Positions 52,455 through 64,000 of a DNA stretch of 64,000 nucleotides are shown here, one piece after another. Numbering within the stretch: position 1 is the first letter of the stretch; each line of letters begins with the position of its first letter. Both the position numbers and the translations under genes were made by a program. The stretch comes from Siphonodentalium dalli (lineage: Eukaryota > Mollusca > Scaphopoda > Gadilida > Siphonodentaliidae): NCBI GenBank assembly GCA_032622095.1, contig CP136061.1:259004077-259068076 (forward strand). The letters are read 5' to 3'. The notes beneath the pieces are model-generated. The model saw only the letters and a list, made by a program, of their open reading frames with translations, was not told where the DNA came from and made no database searches.

Positions 52455-53438
52455 CAGTGTCCCCCGAAAACGTGGCATGTAGATGCCGCTTTGTTAAAGA
52501 AATTAAAATGTTGAAAAGGGTTAATAACTCCATAAAAAAATATTTTTTCCGTCATCTATATACATGCTGCACATCTCCAATATGTGGGTACCAATACTCT
52601 GAAGTTTCAACTATCTACGATCAAAACTGTAGGAGGAGTTGATTACACCATGAAGGTACCCTCATACAGATACATGTAATTATAAAAAATGTTGAAAAGT
52701 CGAAAAGGGTTAATAACTCTGTCAAAAAATAATTTTTCCGTCATCTATATACATTTATCACATAATTTGGCCATAAAAGCAGTTTCATAATTATCGGTAA
52801 TAGACACGTTTAATATCAGCGCGTGCGATGACGTCACGGCGTTCTTCAGATAACTTGCGATCGCTGTAGTTTATGATTGTTGTTTTCGATGAATATTTCG
52901 CGTTGCTTCGGGTTTATTTGATCATGTGATAAAAGGTATCTCACACTCGTCCTATTTTATACGTAATTTATCAACCTCGTCCTCTAAATTCTATTTGAGC
53001 CTCGGTAAACCTCAGATCAAATCGAATTTAGTGAACTCGGTTGATAAATTCCGTATAAAATAGTAACTCGTTTGAGATCCTCTATGTAGCACATCTTTAA
53101 TATATGGGCAACAATATTCTGAAGTTTCAAATCTAAAGATTGAAATCTGTAGGAGTTGCTACACCATGAAGGTACCCTCATACTGAAAATTATAAAAAAA
53201 ATGTTGAAATTTTTTTAAGTCAAAAAGGGTCAATAGCTCCGTCAAAAAATAAGGTTTTCGTCCTCTATATACATGTAGCACATCTTCAATATATGGGCAA
53301 TATTCTGAAGTTTCAAATCTCTGGAATGAAATCTGTAGGAGATGATTACACCATGAAGGTACTCAAAAGTGTGATGGACGGATGGACAAACGGACGGCTA
53401 GACGGACGGACGGACAGAGCCCATTTCTATAGTCCCCC
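52455..53438 (+). repeat. Family G tandem-unit element, split by family H
   Basis: GTGTCCCCCGAAAACGTGG start, about four units with CTGAAGTTTCAA and TTACACCATGAAGG, then a GGACGGACGG tail and TTTCTATAGTCCCCCG. H (52755-53083) interrupts CTATATACAT|GTAGCACAT. Confidence 0.78.
52755..53083 (+). mobile_element. Family H fold-back MITE in family G
   Basis: AT at 52753-52754 and 53084-53085; TTATCACATAATTTGGCC ... GAGATCCTCT. TGACGTCA lies near 52829. The empty G site reads CTATATACATGTTGCACAT. Confidence 0.82.
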
Positions 53439-53449
53439 GAAAAATTTAA

Positions 53450-53503
53450 AATTACCCATAATTCACCTGTGGTTAAGGAGTCGATTATTTAGGGCATTAC
53501 TGT
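53450..53503. mobile_element. Family B right-end fragment
   Basis: TTACCCATAATTCACCTGTG then GTTAAGGAGTCGATTATTTA and GGGCATTACTG with TA. Confidence 0.75.
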
Positions 53504-53666
53504 ATATTAACAAATGATCAGCTCACACAAAGTGTTTTGTGGGTAATATCACATTCATACTATTATTATACTATACTATTAGTATATTCTTGAGGGAATT
53601 CATAGTTTGGTAACTTTTATTTCTAAATTATACTACAATATTACCGTCATCAAGCAGCCTTTTTAA

Positions 53667-53964
53667 CCTCTTTGCTGCTAAATGACGTTATGTGCTAGAC
53701 TGTTATTGCCATTTTCAGTGGGAAATTATAACGGGAATATCACAACCATAAAACTGACTCAGTTGATGGGCTATTATCGTTCACAATCGTGGAACATCAT
53801 ACACTGTTTGAAACACAGTTATTCCAATGCACCAAGTTCGAGTTATGTATAATGGCCTACTGTTTGTATTCTGAAGTAGGTCCGTATAATACCTACGGAC
53901 CATATAGCACACAGCGTGCACTTTTACATCCATAATAGTTACGGATGTCATAGCAGCGAAGAGG
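53667..53964. mobile_element. Small TTAA-flanked piggyBac-type MITE
   Basis: TTAA at 53663-53666 and 53965-53968 flanks CCTCTTTGCTGCTAAATGAC and the inverted GTCATAGCAGCGAAGAGG. It is 298 bp and non-coding, with different ends from C, D and E and no long palindrome. Confidence 0.75.
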
Positions 53965-53968
53965 TTAA

Positions 53969-54306
53969 ATCTGTATTGACAAGATGCTTTTAAAATACAG
54001 TGCTTTAATAGTGCTTACACCCATCTAAAAGTCAGCCAATCTCAATGATAATCACTATAAAGGAGCTAAAGTCTTTACATGAGAGAGTCTCAGACACAAC
54101 CTGCAGGCGTATTAAATTATATTAACACTAGTATACTGATCTCCTATGAGCCCCAATTTGTTATTCCCTTGCATATTAAAGGTCATGTGCACATGACTCA
54201 TTTGAGAGCTCAAAAATCATAACAAGGTTTTCGAAACTTAAATTTTCAAGAAATTAGGTTATGACTTGAAACTAACAGATCATGTGTGAAGCTAGAGTAC
54301 TAATTA
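53969..54306. other. Unassigned DNA
   Basis: No gene or repeat recognised. Confidence 0.4.
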
Positions 54307-54471
54307 CAGTAATGCCCTAAATAATCGACTCCTTAACCACATCAGAATTATGGGTAACTTTTCAGATTTAATCGGAAATATGGCTTGTTGCCATTTATCG
54401 GAAAGCTCTCAGCTGAAAAGTTACCCATAATTCTGCTGTGGTTAAGGAGTCGTTTATTTAGGGCATTACTG
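54307..54471. mobile_element. Family B MITE, hairpin tip deleted
   Basis: TA at 54305-54306 and 54472-54473; the right arm skips from the GAAAGCTCTCAGC turn directly to TGAAAAGTTACCC. Confidence 0.88.
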
Positions 54472-54476
54472 TAGTC

Positions 54477-54881
54477 AGGCCTCAAAATATGGTGTTGGAC
54501 ATTTACAGAATGAGGTCCCCAGAGGGTGAATTTAGTGATCTACCCCGCAGAGTGCATTAAATTCACACTCTGGGGACCTATTTTTCTTAGGCCTCATCAT
54601 CTATGGAAAGTAACTTTGATACCCTGTAATTACCAAATTGACAATTTTTTAGTTTCTTTAGAAAGTTTCTTTTTCGTTGTTAGTTTACTAGTTTCTCTAT
54701 ATCCACAAATTGGCAGACGACACAATGCACAAGCAAGGTGCCTAATGAATGTACATCACCATCTGGGAACATATATCGGAGTCTAGCCCATAGTAGATGA
54801 GGCCATGGCAAAATGAGGTCCCCAGAGGATGAATTTGGTGATGTTATATAGTCAGCTGTGCATTACTAAATTCACCCTTTA
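54477..54881. mobile_element. Family A hAT-type MITE, cut by the assembly gap
   Basis: Left hairpin (shortened), interior with AGTTTCTCTATATCCACAAA, then the right hairpin breaks off at the N run. It abuts the family B copy. Confidence 0.75.
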
Positions 54882-54981
54882 NNNNNNNNNNNNNNNNNNN
54901 NNNNNNNNNNNNNNNNNNNNNNNNNNNNNNNNNNNNNNNNNNNNNNNNNNNNNNNNNNNNNNNNNNNNNNNNNNNNNNNNN
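54882..54981. other. Assembly gap (100 N)
   Basis: Exactly 100 N, a conventional placeholder for a gap of unknown size. It separates the MITE mosaic from the macrosatellite, so the true junction is not known. Confidence 0.98.
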
Positions 54982-57900
54982 GATTTTATAGCCAGTGATA
55001 TACAGATATATATCATAAAAGTGTGTCATTTCCACTGGTGGGTATGGTCATTTGAAGGTTAATAGCACTAAAACTTGGACACATTTAAGAAAATGCTTCA
55101 GCAATTCAAAGAGAGCATATCTTTATTCAACTAATTCAATATACACCCACATCCAGTTATCTTGGATCACCCTTGCAGACCTGAAAATGTCATATTTTAT
55201 TCTTCAATGTGCTGATAAAGTCATGCGCTTGATGCTCAGCTGATCAGATCTGGACTCAATGACCTCACATCACCAGAAGTTCTCTCATGGAAAGAATATT
55301 GTACAGTCTTCCATAGCTGATCCAAGTTTGCAACACCAGACCCCTAAAACTGAGTGAAAATGGGGCCTGAACATGACTGGTGGTGGAAAATTGTGCCTTT
55401 TTGATGAATAATTTGTTAAAGGGGGTGGGGTTAAATTGTGTGTGATAAATAAAGAACCATAGGGGTGATATTGTTTTTGAACACATTTTTTCCATTGATG
55501 GGCAATTCTGAAGAAATGTAGGGAGTTACAATTATTCCGCGAAAAAGCGGGCTATCGCTTTAGGTTACACTGGTGTAAATACTATAGGCAGCTCCCCCTG
55601 CGGTTGCGGGAGGAGTATAGAGTTTCACAGTTAAAACACTCTGGGCTGTGATTGGTTGCATGAATTAAATGTAAACTGTTGACAAAAATTCAAGGAATCA
55701 TTCTCCCACAAACTTCATTTGCCAAGAGGCCCATTCATTAAAGGTGAAGTCTGTTGTGGCTGTTTAGAAATTTTAAGTGTGATTGAAAAAATGACAATAT
55801 TTTTTTAGTGCGGAACTGACCCTAGTCATGAAAAAACGAAAATTTGAAGTGGATTCCCTGCTAGACGGTGTTGATTTTTTTATTGGGAAAGTTTCCACAG
55901 ATGTCAAGCTCACATAATCCGAAGGCAGTTTGAACAGTTTCCATTTGACCTCTGATGCAGATCAACAAACGTTAACATTGAAGCCTATGGGAAATATTTA
56001 CACCAGTGTAACCTAAAGGGAAAAAATAGCTTTTTATCATTTTTGATTCCTGGGAGTCACTTTAAAGCATTTTAATGCATTTTACAGAGCCTGGTCTTTC
56101 AGTCCAATGAATATCTCATGCTTGGTGTGGCTATTCTTGCTGCTGATGTCTTCTTTCACTTACATCAGCCAAAAAAATAGTAAGATTTTTCATAAAAAAT
56201 GACAATTTTTCAAGGTATTTTCAAAAAAATTCAAGGTGGTAATAGTCACATGATAATGCAAATGACCCATAACATGAGCATGTCAACGACACATATATCA
56301 ATTGTTATAAGAACCTAATCTAACAAGTATTTTGGATTTTATAGCCAGTGATATACAGATATATATCATAAAAGTGTGTCATTTCCACTGGTGGGTATGG
56401 TCATTTGAAGGTTAATAGCACTAAAACTTGGACACATTTAAGAAAATGCTTCAGCAATTCAAAGAGAGCATATCTTTATTCAACTAATTCAATATACACC
56501 CACATCCAGTTATCTTGGATCACCCTTGCAGACCTGAAAATGTCATATTTTATTCTTCAATGTGCTGATAAAGTCATGCGCTTGATGCTCAGCTGATCAG
56601 ATCTGGACTCAATGACCTCACATCACCAGAAGTTCTCTCATGGAAAGAATATTGTACAGTCTTCCATAGCTGATCCAAGTTTGCAACACCAGACCCCTAA
56701 AACTGAGTGAAAATGGGGCCTGAACATGACTGGTGGTGGAAAATTGTGCCTTTTTGATGAATAATTTGTTAAAGGGGGTGGGGTTAAATTGTGTGTGATA
56801 AATAAAGAACCATAGGGGTGATATTGTTTTTGAACACATTTTTTCCATTGATGGGCAATTCTGAAGAAATGTAGGGAGTTACAATTATTCCGCGAAAAGC
56901 GGGCTATCGCTTTAGGTTACACTGGTGTAAATACTATAGGCAGCTCCCCCTGCGGTTGCGGGAGGAGTATAGAGTTTCACAGTTAAAACACTCTGGGCTG
57001 TGATTGGTTGCATGAATTAAATGTAAACTGTTGACAAAAATTCAAGGAATCATTCTCCCACAAACTTCATTTGCCAAGAGGCCCATTCATTAAAGGTGAA
57101 GTCTGTTGTGGCTGTTTAGAAATTTTAAGTGTGATTGAAAAAATGACAATATTTTTTTAGTGCGGAACTGACCCTAGTCATGAAAAAACGAAAATTTGAA
57201 GTGGATTCCCTGCTAGACGGTGTTGATTTTTTTATTGGGAAAGTTTCCACAGATGTCAAGCTCACATAATCCGAAGGCAGTTTGAACAGTTTCCATTTGA
57301 CCTCTGATGCAGATCAACAAACGTTAACATTGAAGCCTATGGGAAATATTTACACCAGTGTAACCTAAAGGGAAAAAATAGCTTTTTATCATTTTTGATT
57401 CCTGGGAGTCACTTTAAAGCATTTTAATGCATTTTACAGAGCCTGGTCTTTCAGTCCAATGAATATCTCATGCTTGGTGTGGCTATTCTTGCTGCTGATG
57501 TCTTCTTTCACTTACATCAGCCAAAAAAATAGTAAGATTTTTCATAAAAAATGACAATTTTTCAAGGTATTTTCAAAAAAATTCAAGGTGGTAATAGTCA
57601 CATGATAATGCAAATGACCCATAACATGAGCATGTCAACGACACATATATCAATTGTTATAAGAACCTAATCTAACAAGTATTTTGGATTTTATAGCCAG
57701 TGATATACAGATATATATCATAAAAGTGTGTCATTTCCACTGGTGGGTATGGTCATTTGAAGGTTAATAGCACTAAAACTTGGACACATTTAAGAAAATG
57801 CTTCAGCAATTCAAAGAGAGCATATCTTTATTCAACTAATTCAATATACACCCACATCCAGTTATCTTGGATCACCCTTGCAGACCTGAAAATGTCATAT

Positions 57901-60900
57901 TTTATTCTTCAATGTGCTGATAAAGTCATGCGCTTGATGCTCAGCTGATCAGATCTGGACTCAATGACCTCACATCACCAGAAGTTCTCTCATGGAAAGA
58001 ATATTGTACAGTCTTCCATAGCTGATCCAAGTTTGCAACACCAGACCCCTAAAACTGAGTGAAAATGGGGCCTGAACATGACTGGTGGTGGAAAATTGTG
58101 CCTTTTTGATGAATAATTTGTTAAAGGGGGTGGGGTTAAATTGTGTGTGATAAATAAAGAACCATAGGGGTGATATTGTTTTTGAACACATTTTTTCCAT
58201 TGATGGGCAATTCTGAAGAAATGTAGGGAGTTACAATTATTCCGCGAAAAAGCGGGCTATCGCTTTAGGTTACACTGGTGTAAATACTATAGGCAGCTCC
58301 CCCTGCGGTTGCGGGAGGAGTATAGAGTTTCACAGTTAAAACACTCTGGGCTGTGATTGGTTGCATGAATTAAATGTAAACTGTTGACAAAAATTCAAGG
58401 AATCATTCTCCCACAAACTTCATTTGCCAAGAGGCCCATTCATTAAAGGTGAAGTCTGTTGTGGCTGTTTAGAAATTTTAAGTGTGATTGAAAAAATGAC
58501 AATATTTTTTTAGTGCGGAACTGACCCTAGTCATGAAAAAACGAAAATTTGAAGTGGATTCCCTGCTAGACGGTGTTGATTTTTTTATTGGGAAAGTTTC
58601 CACAGATGTCAAGCTCACATAATCCGAAGGCAGTTTGAACAGTTTCCATTTGACCTCTGATGCAGATCAACAAACGTTAACATTGAAGCCTATGGGAAAT
58701 ATTTACACCAGTGTAACCTAAAGGGAAAAAATAGCTTTTTATCATTTTTGATTCCTGGGAGTCACTTTAAAGCATTTTAATGCATTTTACAGAGCCTGGT
58801 CTTTCAGTCCAATGAATATCTCATGCTTGGTGTGGCTATTCTTGCTGCTGATGTCTTCTTTCACTTACATCAGCCAAAAAAATAGTAAGATTTTTCATAA
58901 AAAATGACAATTTTTCAAGGTATTTTCAAAAAAATTCAAGGTGGTAATAGTCACATGATAATGCAAATGACCCATAACATGAGCATGTCAACGACACATA
59001 TATCAATTGTTATAAGAACCTAATCTAACAAGTATTTTGGATTTTATAGCCAGTGATATACAGATATATATCATAAAAGTGTGTCATTTCCACTGGTGGG
59101 TATGGTCATTTGAAGGTTAATAGCACTAAAACTTGGACACATTTAAGAAAATGCTTCAGCAATTCAAAGAGAGCATATCTTTATTCAACTAATTCAATAT
59201 ACACCCACATCCAGTTATCTTGGATCACCCTTGCAGACCTGAAAATGTCATATTTTATTCTTCAATGTGCTGATAAAGTCATGCGCTTGATGCTCAGCTG
59301 ATCAGATCTGGACTCAATGACCTCACATCACCAGAAGTTCTCTCATGGAAAGAATATTGTACAGTCTTCCATAGCTGATCCAAGTTTGCAACACCAGACC
59401 CCTAAAACTGAGTGAAAATGGGGCCTGAACATGACTGGTGGTGGAAAATTGTGCCTTTTTGATGAATAATTTGTTAAAGGGGGTGGGGTTAAATTGTGTG
59501 TGATAAATAAAGAACCATAGGGGTGATATTGTTTTTGAACACATTTTTTCCATTGATGGGCAATTCTGAAGAAATGTAGGGAGTTACAATTATTCCGCGA
59601 AAAAGCGGGCTATCGCTTTAGGTTACACTGGTGTAAATACTATAGGCAGCTCCCCCTGCGGTTGCGGGAGGAGTATAGAGTTTCACAGTTAAAACACTCT
59701 GGGCTGTGATTGGTTGCATGAATTAAATGTAAACTGTTGACAAAAATTCAAGGAATCATTCTCCCACAAACTTCATTTGCCAAGAGGCCCATTCATTAAA
59801 GGTGAAGTCTGTTGTGGCTGTTTAGAAATTTTAAGTGTGATTGAAAAAATGACAATATTTTTTTAGTGCGGAACTGACCCTAGTCATGAAAAAACGAAAA
59901 TTTGAAGTGGATTCCCTGCTAGACGGTGTTGATTTTTTTATTGGGAAAGTTTCCACAGATGTCAAGCTCACATAATCCGAAGGCAGTTTGAACAGTTTCC
60001 ATTTGACCTCTGATGCAGATCAACAAACGTTAACATTGAAGCCTATGGGAAATATTTACACCAGTGTAACCTAAAGGGAAAAAATAGCTTTTTATCATTT
60101 TTGATTCCTGGGAGTCACTTTAAAGCATTTTAATGCATTTTACAGAGCCTGGTCTTTCAGTCCAATGAATATCTCATGCTTGGTGTGGCTATTCTTGCTG
60201 CTGATGTCTTCTTTCACTTACATCAGCCAAAAAAATAGTAAGATTTTTCATAAAAAATGACAATTTTTCAAGGTATTTTCAAAAAAATTCAAGGTGGTAA
60301 TAGTCACATGATAATGCAAATGACCCATAACATGAGCATGTCAACGACACATATATCAATTGTTATAAGAACCTAATCTAACAAGTATTTTGGATTTTAT
60401 AGCCAGTGATATACAGATATATATCATAAAAGTGTGTCATTTCCACTGGTGGGTATGGTCATTTGAAGGTTAATAGCACTAAAACTTGGACACATTTAAG
60501 AAAATGCTTCAGCAATTCAAAGAGAGCATATCTTTATTCAACTAATTCAATATACACCCACATCCAGTTATCTTGGATCACCCTTGCAGACCTGAAAATG
60601 TCATATTTTATTCTTCAATGTGCTGATAAAGTCATGCGCTTGATGCTCAGCTGATCAGATCTGGACTCAATGACCTCACATCACCAGAAGTTCTCTCATG
60701 GAAAGAATATTGTACAGTCTTCCATAGCTGATCCAAGTTTGCAACACCAGACCCCTAAAACTGAGTGAAAATGGGGCCTGAACATGACTGGTGGTGGAAA
60801 ATTGTGCCTTTTTGATGAATAATTTGTTAAAGGGGGTGGGGTTAAATTGTGTGTGATAAATAAAGAACCATAGGGGTGATATTGTTTTTGAACACATTTT

Positions 60901-63900
60901 TTCCATTGATGGGCAATTCTGAAGAAATGTAGGGAGTTACAATTATTCCGCGAAAAAGCGGGCTATCGCTTTAGGTTACACTGGTGTAAATACTATAGGC
61001 AGCTCCCCCTGCGGTTGCGGGAGGAGTATAGAGTTTCACAGTTAAAACACTCTGGGCTGTGATTGGTTGCATGAATTAAATGTAAACTGTTGACAAAAAT
61101 TCAAGGAATCATTCTCCCACAAACTTCATTTGCCAAGAGGCCCATTCATTAAAGGTGAAGTCTGTTGTGGCTGTTTAGAAATTTTAAGTGTGATTGAAAA
61201 AATGACAATATTTTTTTAGTGCGGAACTGACCCTAGTCATGAAAAAACGAAAATTTGAAGTGGATTCCCTGCTAGACGGTGTTGATTTTTTTATTGGGAA
61301 AGTTTCCACAGATGTCAAGCTCACATAATCCGAAGGCAGTTTGAACAGTTTCCATTTGACCTCTGATGCAGATCAACAAACGTTAACATTGAAGCCTATG
61401 GGAAATATTTACACCAGTGTAACCTAAAGGGAAAAAATAGCTTTTTATCATTTTTGATTCCTGGGAGTCACTTTAAAGCATTTTAATGCATTTTACAGAG
61501 CCTGGTCTTTCAGTCCAATGAATATCTCATGCTTGGTGTGGCTATTCTTGCTGCTGATGTCTTCTTTCACTTACATCAGCCAAAAAAATAGTAAGATTTT
61601 TCATAAAAAATGACAATTTTTCAAGGTATTTTCAAAAAAATTCAAGGTGGTAATAGTCACATGATAATGCAAATGACCCATAACATGAGCATGTCAACGA
61701 CACATATATCAATTGTTATAAGAACCTAATCTAACAAGTATTTTGGATTTTATAGCCAGTGATATACAGATATATATCATAAAAGTGTGTCATTTCCACT
61801 GGTGGGTATGGTCATTTGAAGGTTAATAGCACTAAAACTTGGACACATTTAAGAAAATGCTTCAGCAATTCAAAGAGAGCATATCTTTATTCAACTAATT
61901 CAATATACACCCACATCCAGTTATCTTGGATCACCCTTGCAGACCTGAAAATGTCATATTTTATTCTTCAATGTGCTGATAAAGTCATGCGCTTGATGCT
62001 CAGCTGATCAGATCTGGACTCAATGACCTCACATCACCAGAAGTTCTCTCATGGAAAGAATATTGTACAGTCTTCCATAGCTGATCCAAGTTTGCAACAC
62101 CAGACCCCTAAAACTGAGTGAAAATGGGGCCTGAACATGACTGGTGGTGGAAAATTGTGCCTTTTTGATGAATAATTTGTTAAAGGGGGTGGGGTTAAAT
62201 TGTGTGTGATAAATAAAGAACCATAGGGGTGATATTGTTTTTGAACACATTTTTTCCATTGATGGGCAATTCTGAAGAAATGTAGGGAGTTACAATTATT
62301 CCGCGAAAAAGCGGGCTATCGCTTTAGGTTACACTGGTGTAAATACTATAGGCAGCTCCCCCTGCGGTTGCGGGAGGAGTATAGAGTTTCACAGTTAAAA
62401 CACTCTGGGCTGTGATTGGTTGCATGAATTAAATGTAAACTGTTGACAAAAATTCAAGGAATCATTCTCCCACAAACTTCATTTGCCAAGAGGCCCATTC
62501 ATTAAAGGTGAAGTCTGTTGTGGCTGTTTAGAAATTTTAAGTGTGATTGAAAAAATGACAATATTTTTTTAGTGCGGAACTGACCCTAGTCATGAAAAAA
62601 CGAAAATTTGAAGTGGATTCCCTGCTAGACGGTGTTGATTTTTTTATTGGGAAAGTTTCCACAGATGTCAAGCTCACATAATCCGAAGGCAGTTTGAACA
62701 GTTTCCATTTGACCTCTGATGCAGATCAACAAACGTTAACATTGAAGCCTATGGGAAATATTTACACCAGTGTAACCTAAAGGGAAAAAATAGCTTTTTA
62801 TCATTTTTGATTCCTGGGAGTCACTTTAAAGCATTTTAATGCATTTTACAGAGCCTGGTCTTTCAGTCCAATGAATATCTCATGCTTGGTGTGGCTATTC
62901 TTGCTGCTGATGTCTTCTTTCACTTACATCAGCCAAAAAAATAGTAAGATTTTTCATAAAAAATGACAATTTTTCAAGGTATTTTCAAAAAAATTCAAGG
63001 TGGTAATAGTCACATGATAATGCAAATGACCCATAACATGAGCATGTCAACGACACATATATCAATTGTTATAAGAACCTAATCTAACAAGTATTTTGGA
63101 TTTTATAGCCAGTGATATACAGATATATATCATAAAAGTGTGTCATTTCCACTGGTGGGTATGGTCATTTGAAGGTTAATAGCACTAAAACTTGGACACA
63201 TTTAAGAAAATGCTTCAGCAATTCAAAGAGAGCATATCTTTATTCAACTAATTCAATATACACCCACATCCAGTTATCTTGGATCACCCTTGCAGACCTG
63301 AAAATGTCATATTTTATTCTTCAATGTGCTGATAAAGTCATGCGCTTGATGCTCAGCTGATCAGATCTGGACTCAATGACCTCACATCACCAGAAGTTCT
63401 CTCATGGAAAGAATATTGTACAGTCTTCCATAGCTGATCCAAGTTTGCAACACCAGACCCCTAAAACTGAGTGAAAATGGGGCCTGAACATGACTGGTGG
63501 TGGAAAATTGTGCCTTTTTGATGAATAATTTGTTAAAGGGGGTGGGGTTAAATTGTGTGTGATAAATAAAGAACCATAGGGGTGATATTGTTTTTGAACA
63601 CATTTTTTCCATTGATGGGCAATTCTGAAGAAATGTAGGGAGTTACAATTATTCCGCGAAAAAGCGGGCTATCGCTTTAGGTTACACTGGTGTAAATACT
63701 ATAGGCAGCTCCCCCTGCGGTTGCGGGAGGAGTATAGAGTTTCACAGTTAAAACACTCTGGGCTGTGATTGGTTGCATGAATTAAATGTAAACTGTTGAC
63801 AAAAATTCAAGGAATCATTCTCCCACAAACTTCATTTGCCAAGAGGCCCATTCATTAAAGGTGAAGTCTGTTGTGGCTGTTTAGAAATTTTAAGTGTGAT

Positions 63901-64000
63901 TGAAAAAATGACAATATTTTTTTAGTGCGGAACTGACCCTAGTCATGAAAAAACGAAAATTTGAAGTGGATTCCCTGCTAGACGGTGTTGATTTTTTTAT
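54982..64000 (+). repeat. 1,353-bp macrosatellite, ~6.7 copies
   Basis: Landmarks recur at 55052, 56405, 57757, 59110, 60463, 61816 and 63169: a period of 1,353 bp with one of 1,352. The short period is explained by CGCGAAAAGCGG at 56891 versus CGCGAAAAAGCGG in all others; I noticed no other difference. Each unit holds the same two small frames (63 codons plus, 76 codons minus), which have no recognisable domains. The array continues past the window end. Confidence 0.96.
55558..56018. repeat. Inverted-repeat segment inside each satellite unit
   Basis: CTTTAGGTTACACTGGTGTA and AATA, then ~410 bp later the exact inverse TATTTACACCAGTGTAACCT with AAAG. It looks like a 461-bp TIR element captured in the unit before amplification. 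No clear target duplication. Confidence 0.7.

Larger units (their letters stand above)
49299..52515 (+). repeat. Segmental duplication, copy 2, carrying a 1.94-kb insertion
   Basis: It aligns to 47573-48890. Differences: intact D interior, intact right hairpin of A, the insertion at 50276-52214, and loss of ~125 bp covering the B hairpin (ACACAG / TGTCCCCC junction with CAG microhomology). Confidence 0.92.

Noticed and set aside
54829-55062. Open frame across the N gap
   Set aside because: The gap is of unknown length, so the frame is meaningless.
55052-55495. Identical 63- and 76-codon frames in every satellite unit
   Set aside because: Their conservation reflects array homogeneity, not selection on protein; no motifs or good start context.
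1-64000. tRNA, rRNA or other classical RNA genes
   Set aside because: None recognised by eye; the strong hairpins all belong to MITEs or simple palindromes. A covariance-model scan would be needed to exclude tRNA-derived SINEs.

Overview
This window is eukaryotic, repeat-dominated DNA, most likely from a marine invertebrate animal. It is AT-rich, has no operons and contains a 100-N assembly gap. It is packed with animal-type DNA transposons (piggyBac-, hAT-, Tc1/mariner- and Mutator-like) and holds an APE-type non-LTR retrotransposon with a PHD finger and a 2A-like peptide. I cannot name the species. I recognise no intact host protein-coding gene. The only long open frame (20380-23349, minus) is the retrotransposon. 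Nearly all other open frames come from tandem repeats, palindromes or MITEs.

Layout. 1-15,100 is a mosaic of MITEs, often nested, plus minisatellites. 15,469-16,930 holds a ~158-bp-unit array and a Mutator-like fold-back. 16,935-19,740 is the least repetitive stretch; it has three copies of a short dyad motif and a promoter-like cluster (paired CCAAT boxes, NRF1-type site, ATG) just before the retrotransposon 3' end. 19,745-23,400 is the LINE. 23,600-28,700 has more arrays and a hAT relic with a BED-finger reading frame in a repeat whose empty site is also in the window. 28,700-33,000 has a 1.2-kb minisatellite, a Mutator-like fold-back with a 9-bp duplication and an element carrying a MADF/Myb-like fragment. 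34,058-36,930 is a ~560-bp tandem array with a conserved peptide frame. 38,000-46,200 has nested piggyBac MITEs, a 2.6-kb TA-flanked element, a MITE arm expanded into a higher-order repeat and a second LINE relic. 47,573-52,515 is a tandem segmental duplication; one copy carries a 1.94-kb insertion full of GAGCTCGCA motifs. 54,982-64,000 is a near-identical 1,353-bp macrosatellite.

Families used in the feature list (my own letters): A, hAT MITE, ends CAAGCC/GGCTTG, 8-bp target duplications; B, mariner-type MITE, CAGTAATGCCC ends, TA; C, D and E, piggyBac-type MITEs with TTAA targets that share one long palindrome behind three different ends; F, ~200-bp dispersed repeat; G and L, tandem-unit elements; H, ~320-bp fold-back flanked by AT with a CRE-like palindrome; I, ~330-bp dispersed repeat; K, Mutator-like fold-back. 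Nesting orders them in time: C is younger than A and B at two loci, H is younger than G and I, and an A copy is younger than a hAT element that sits inside E.
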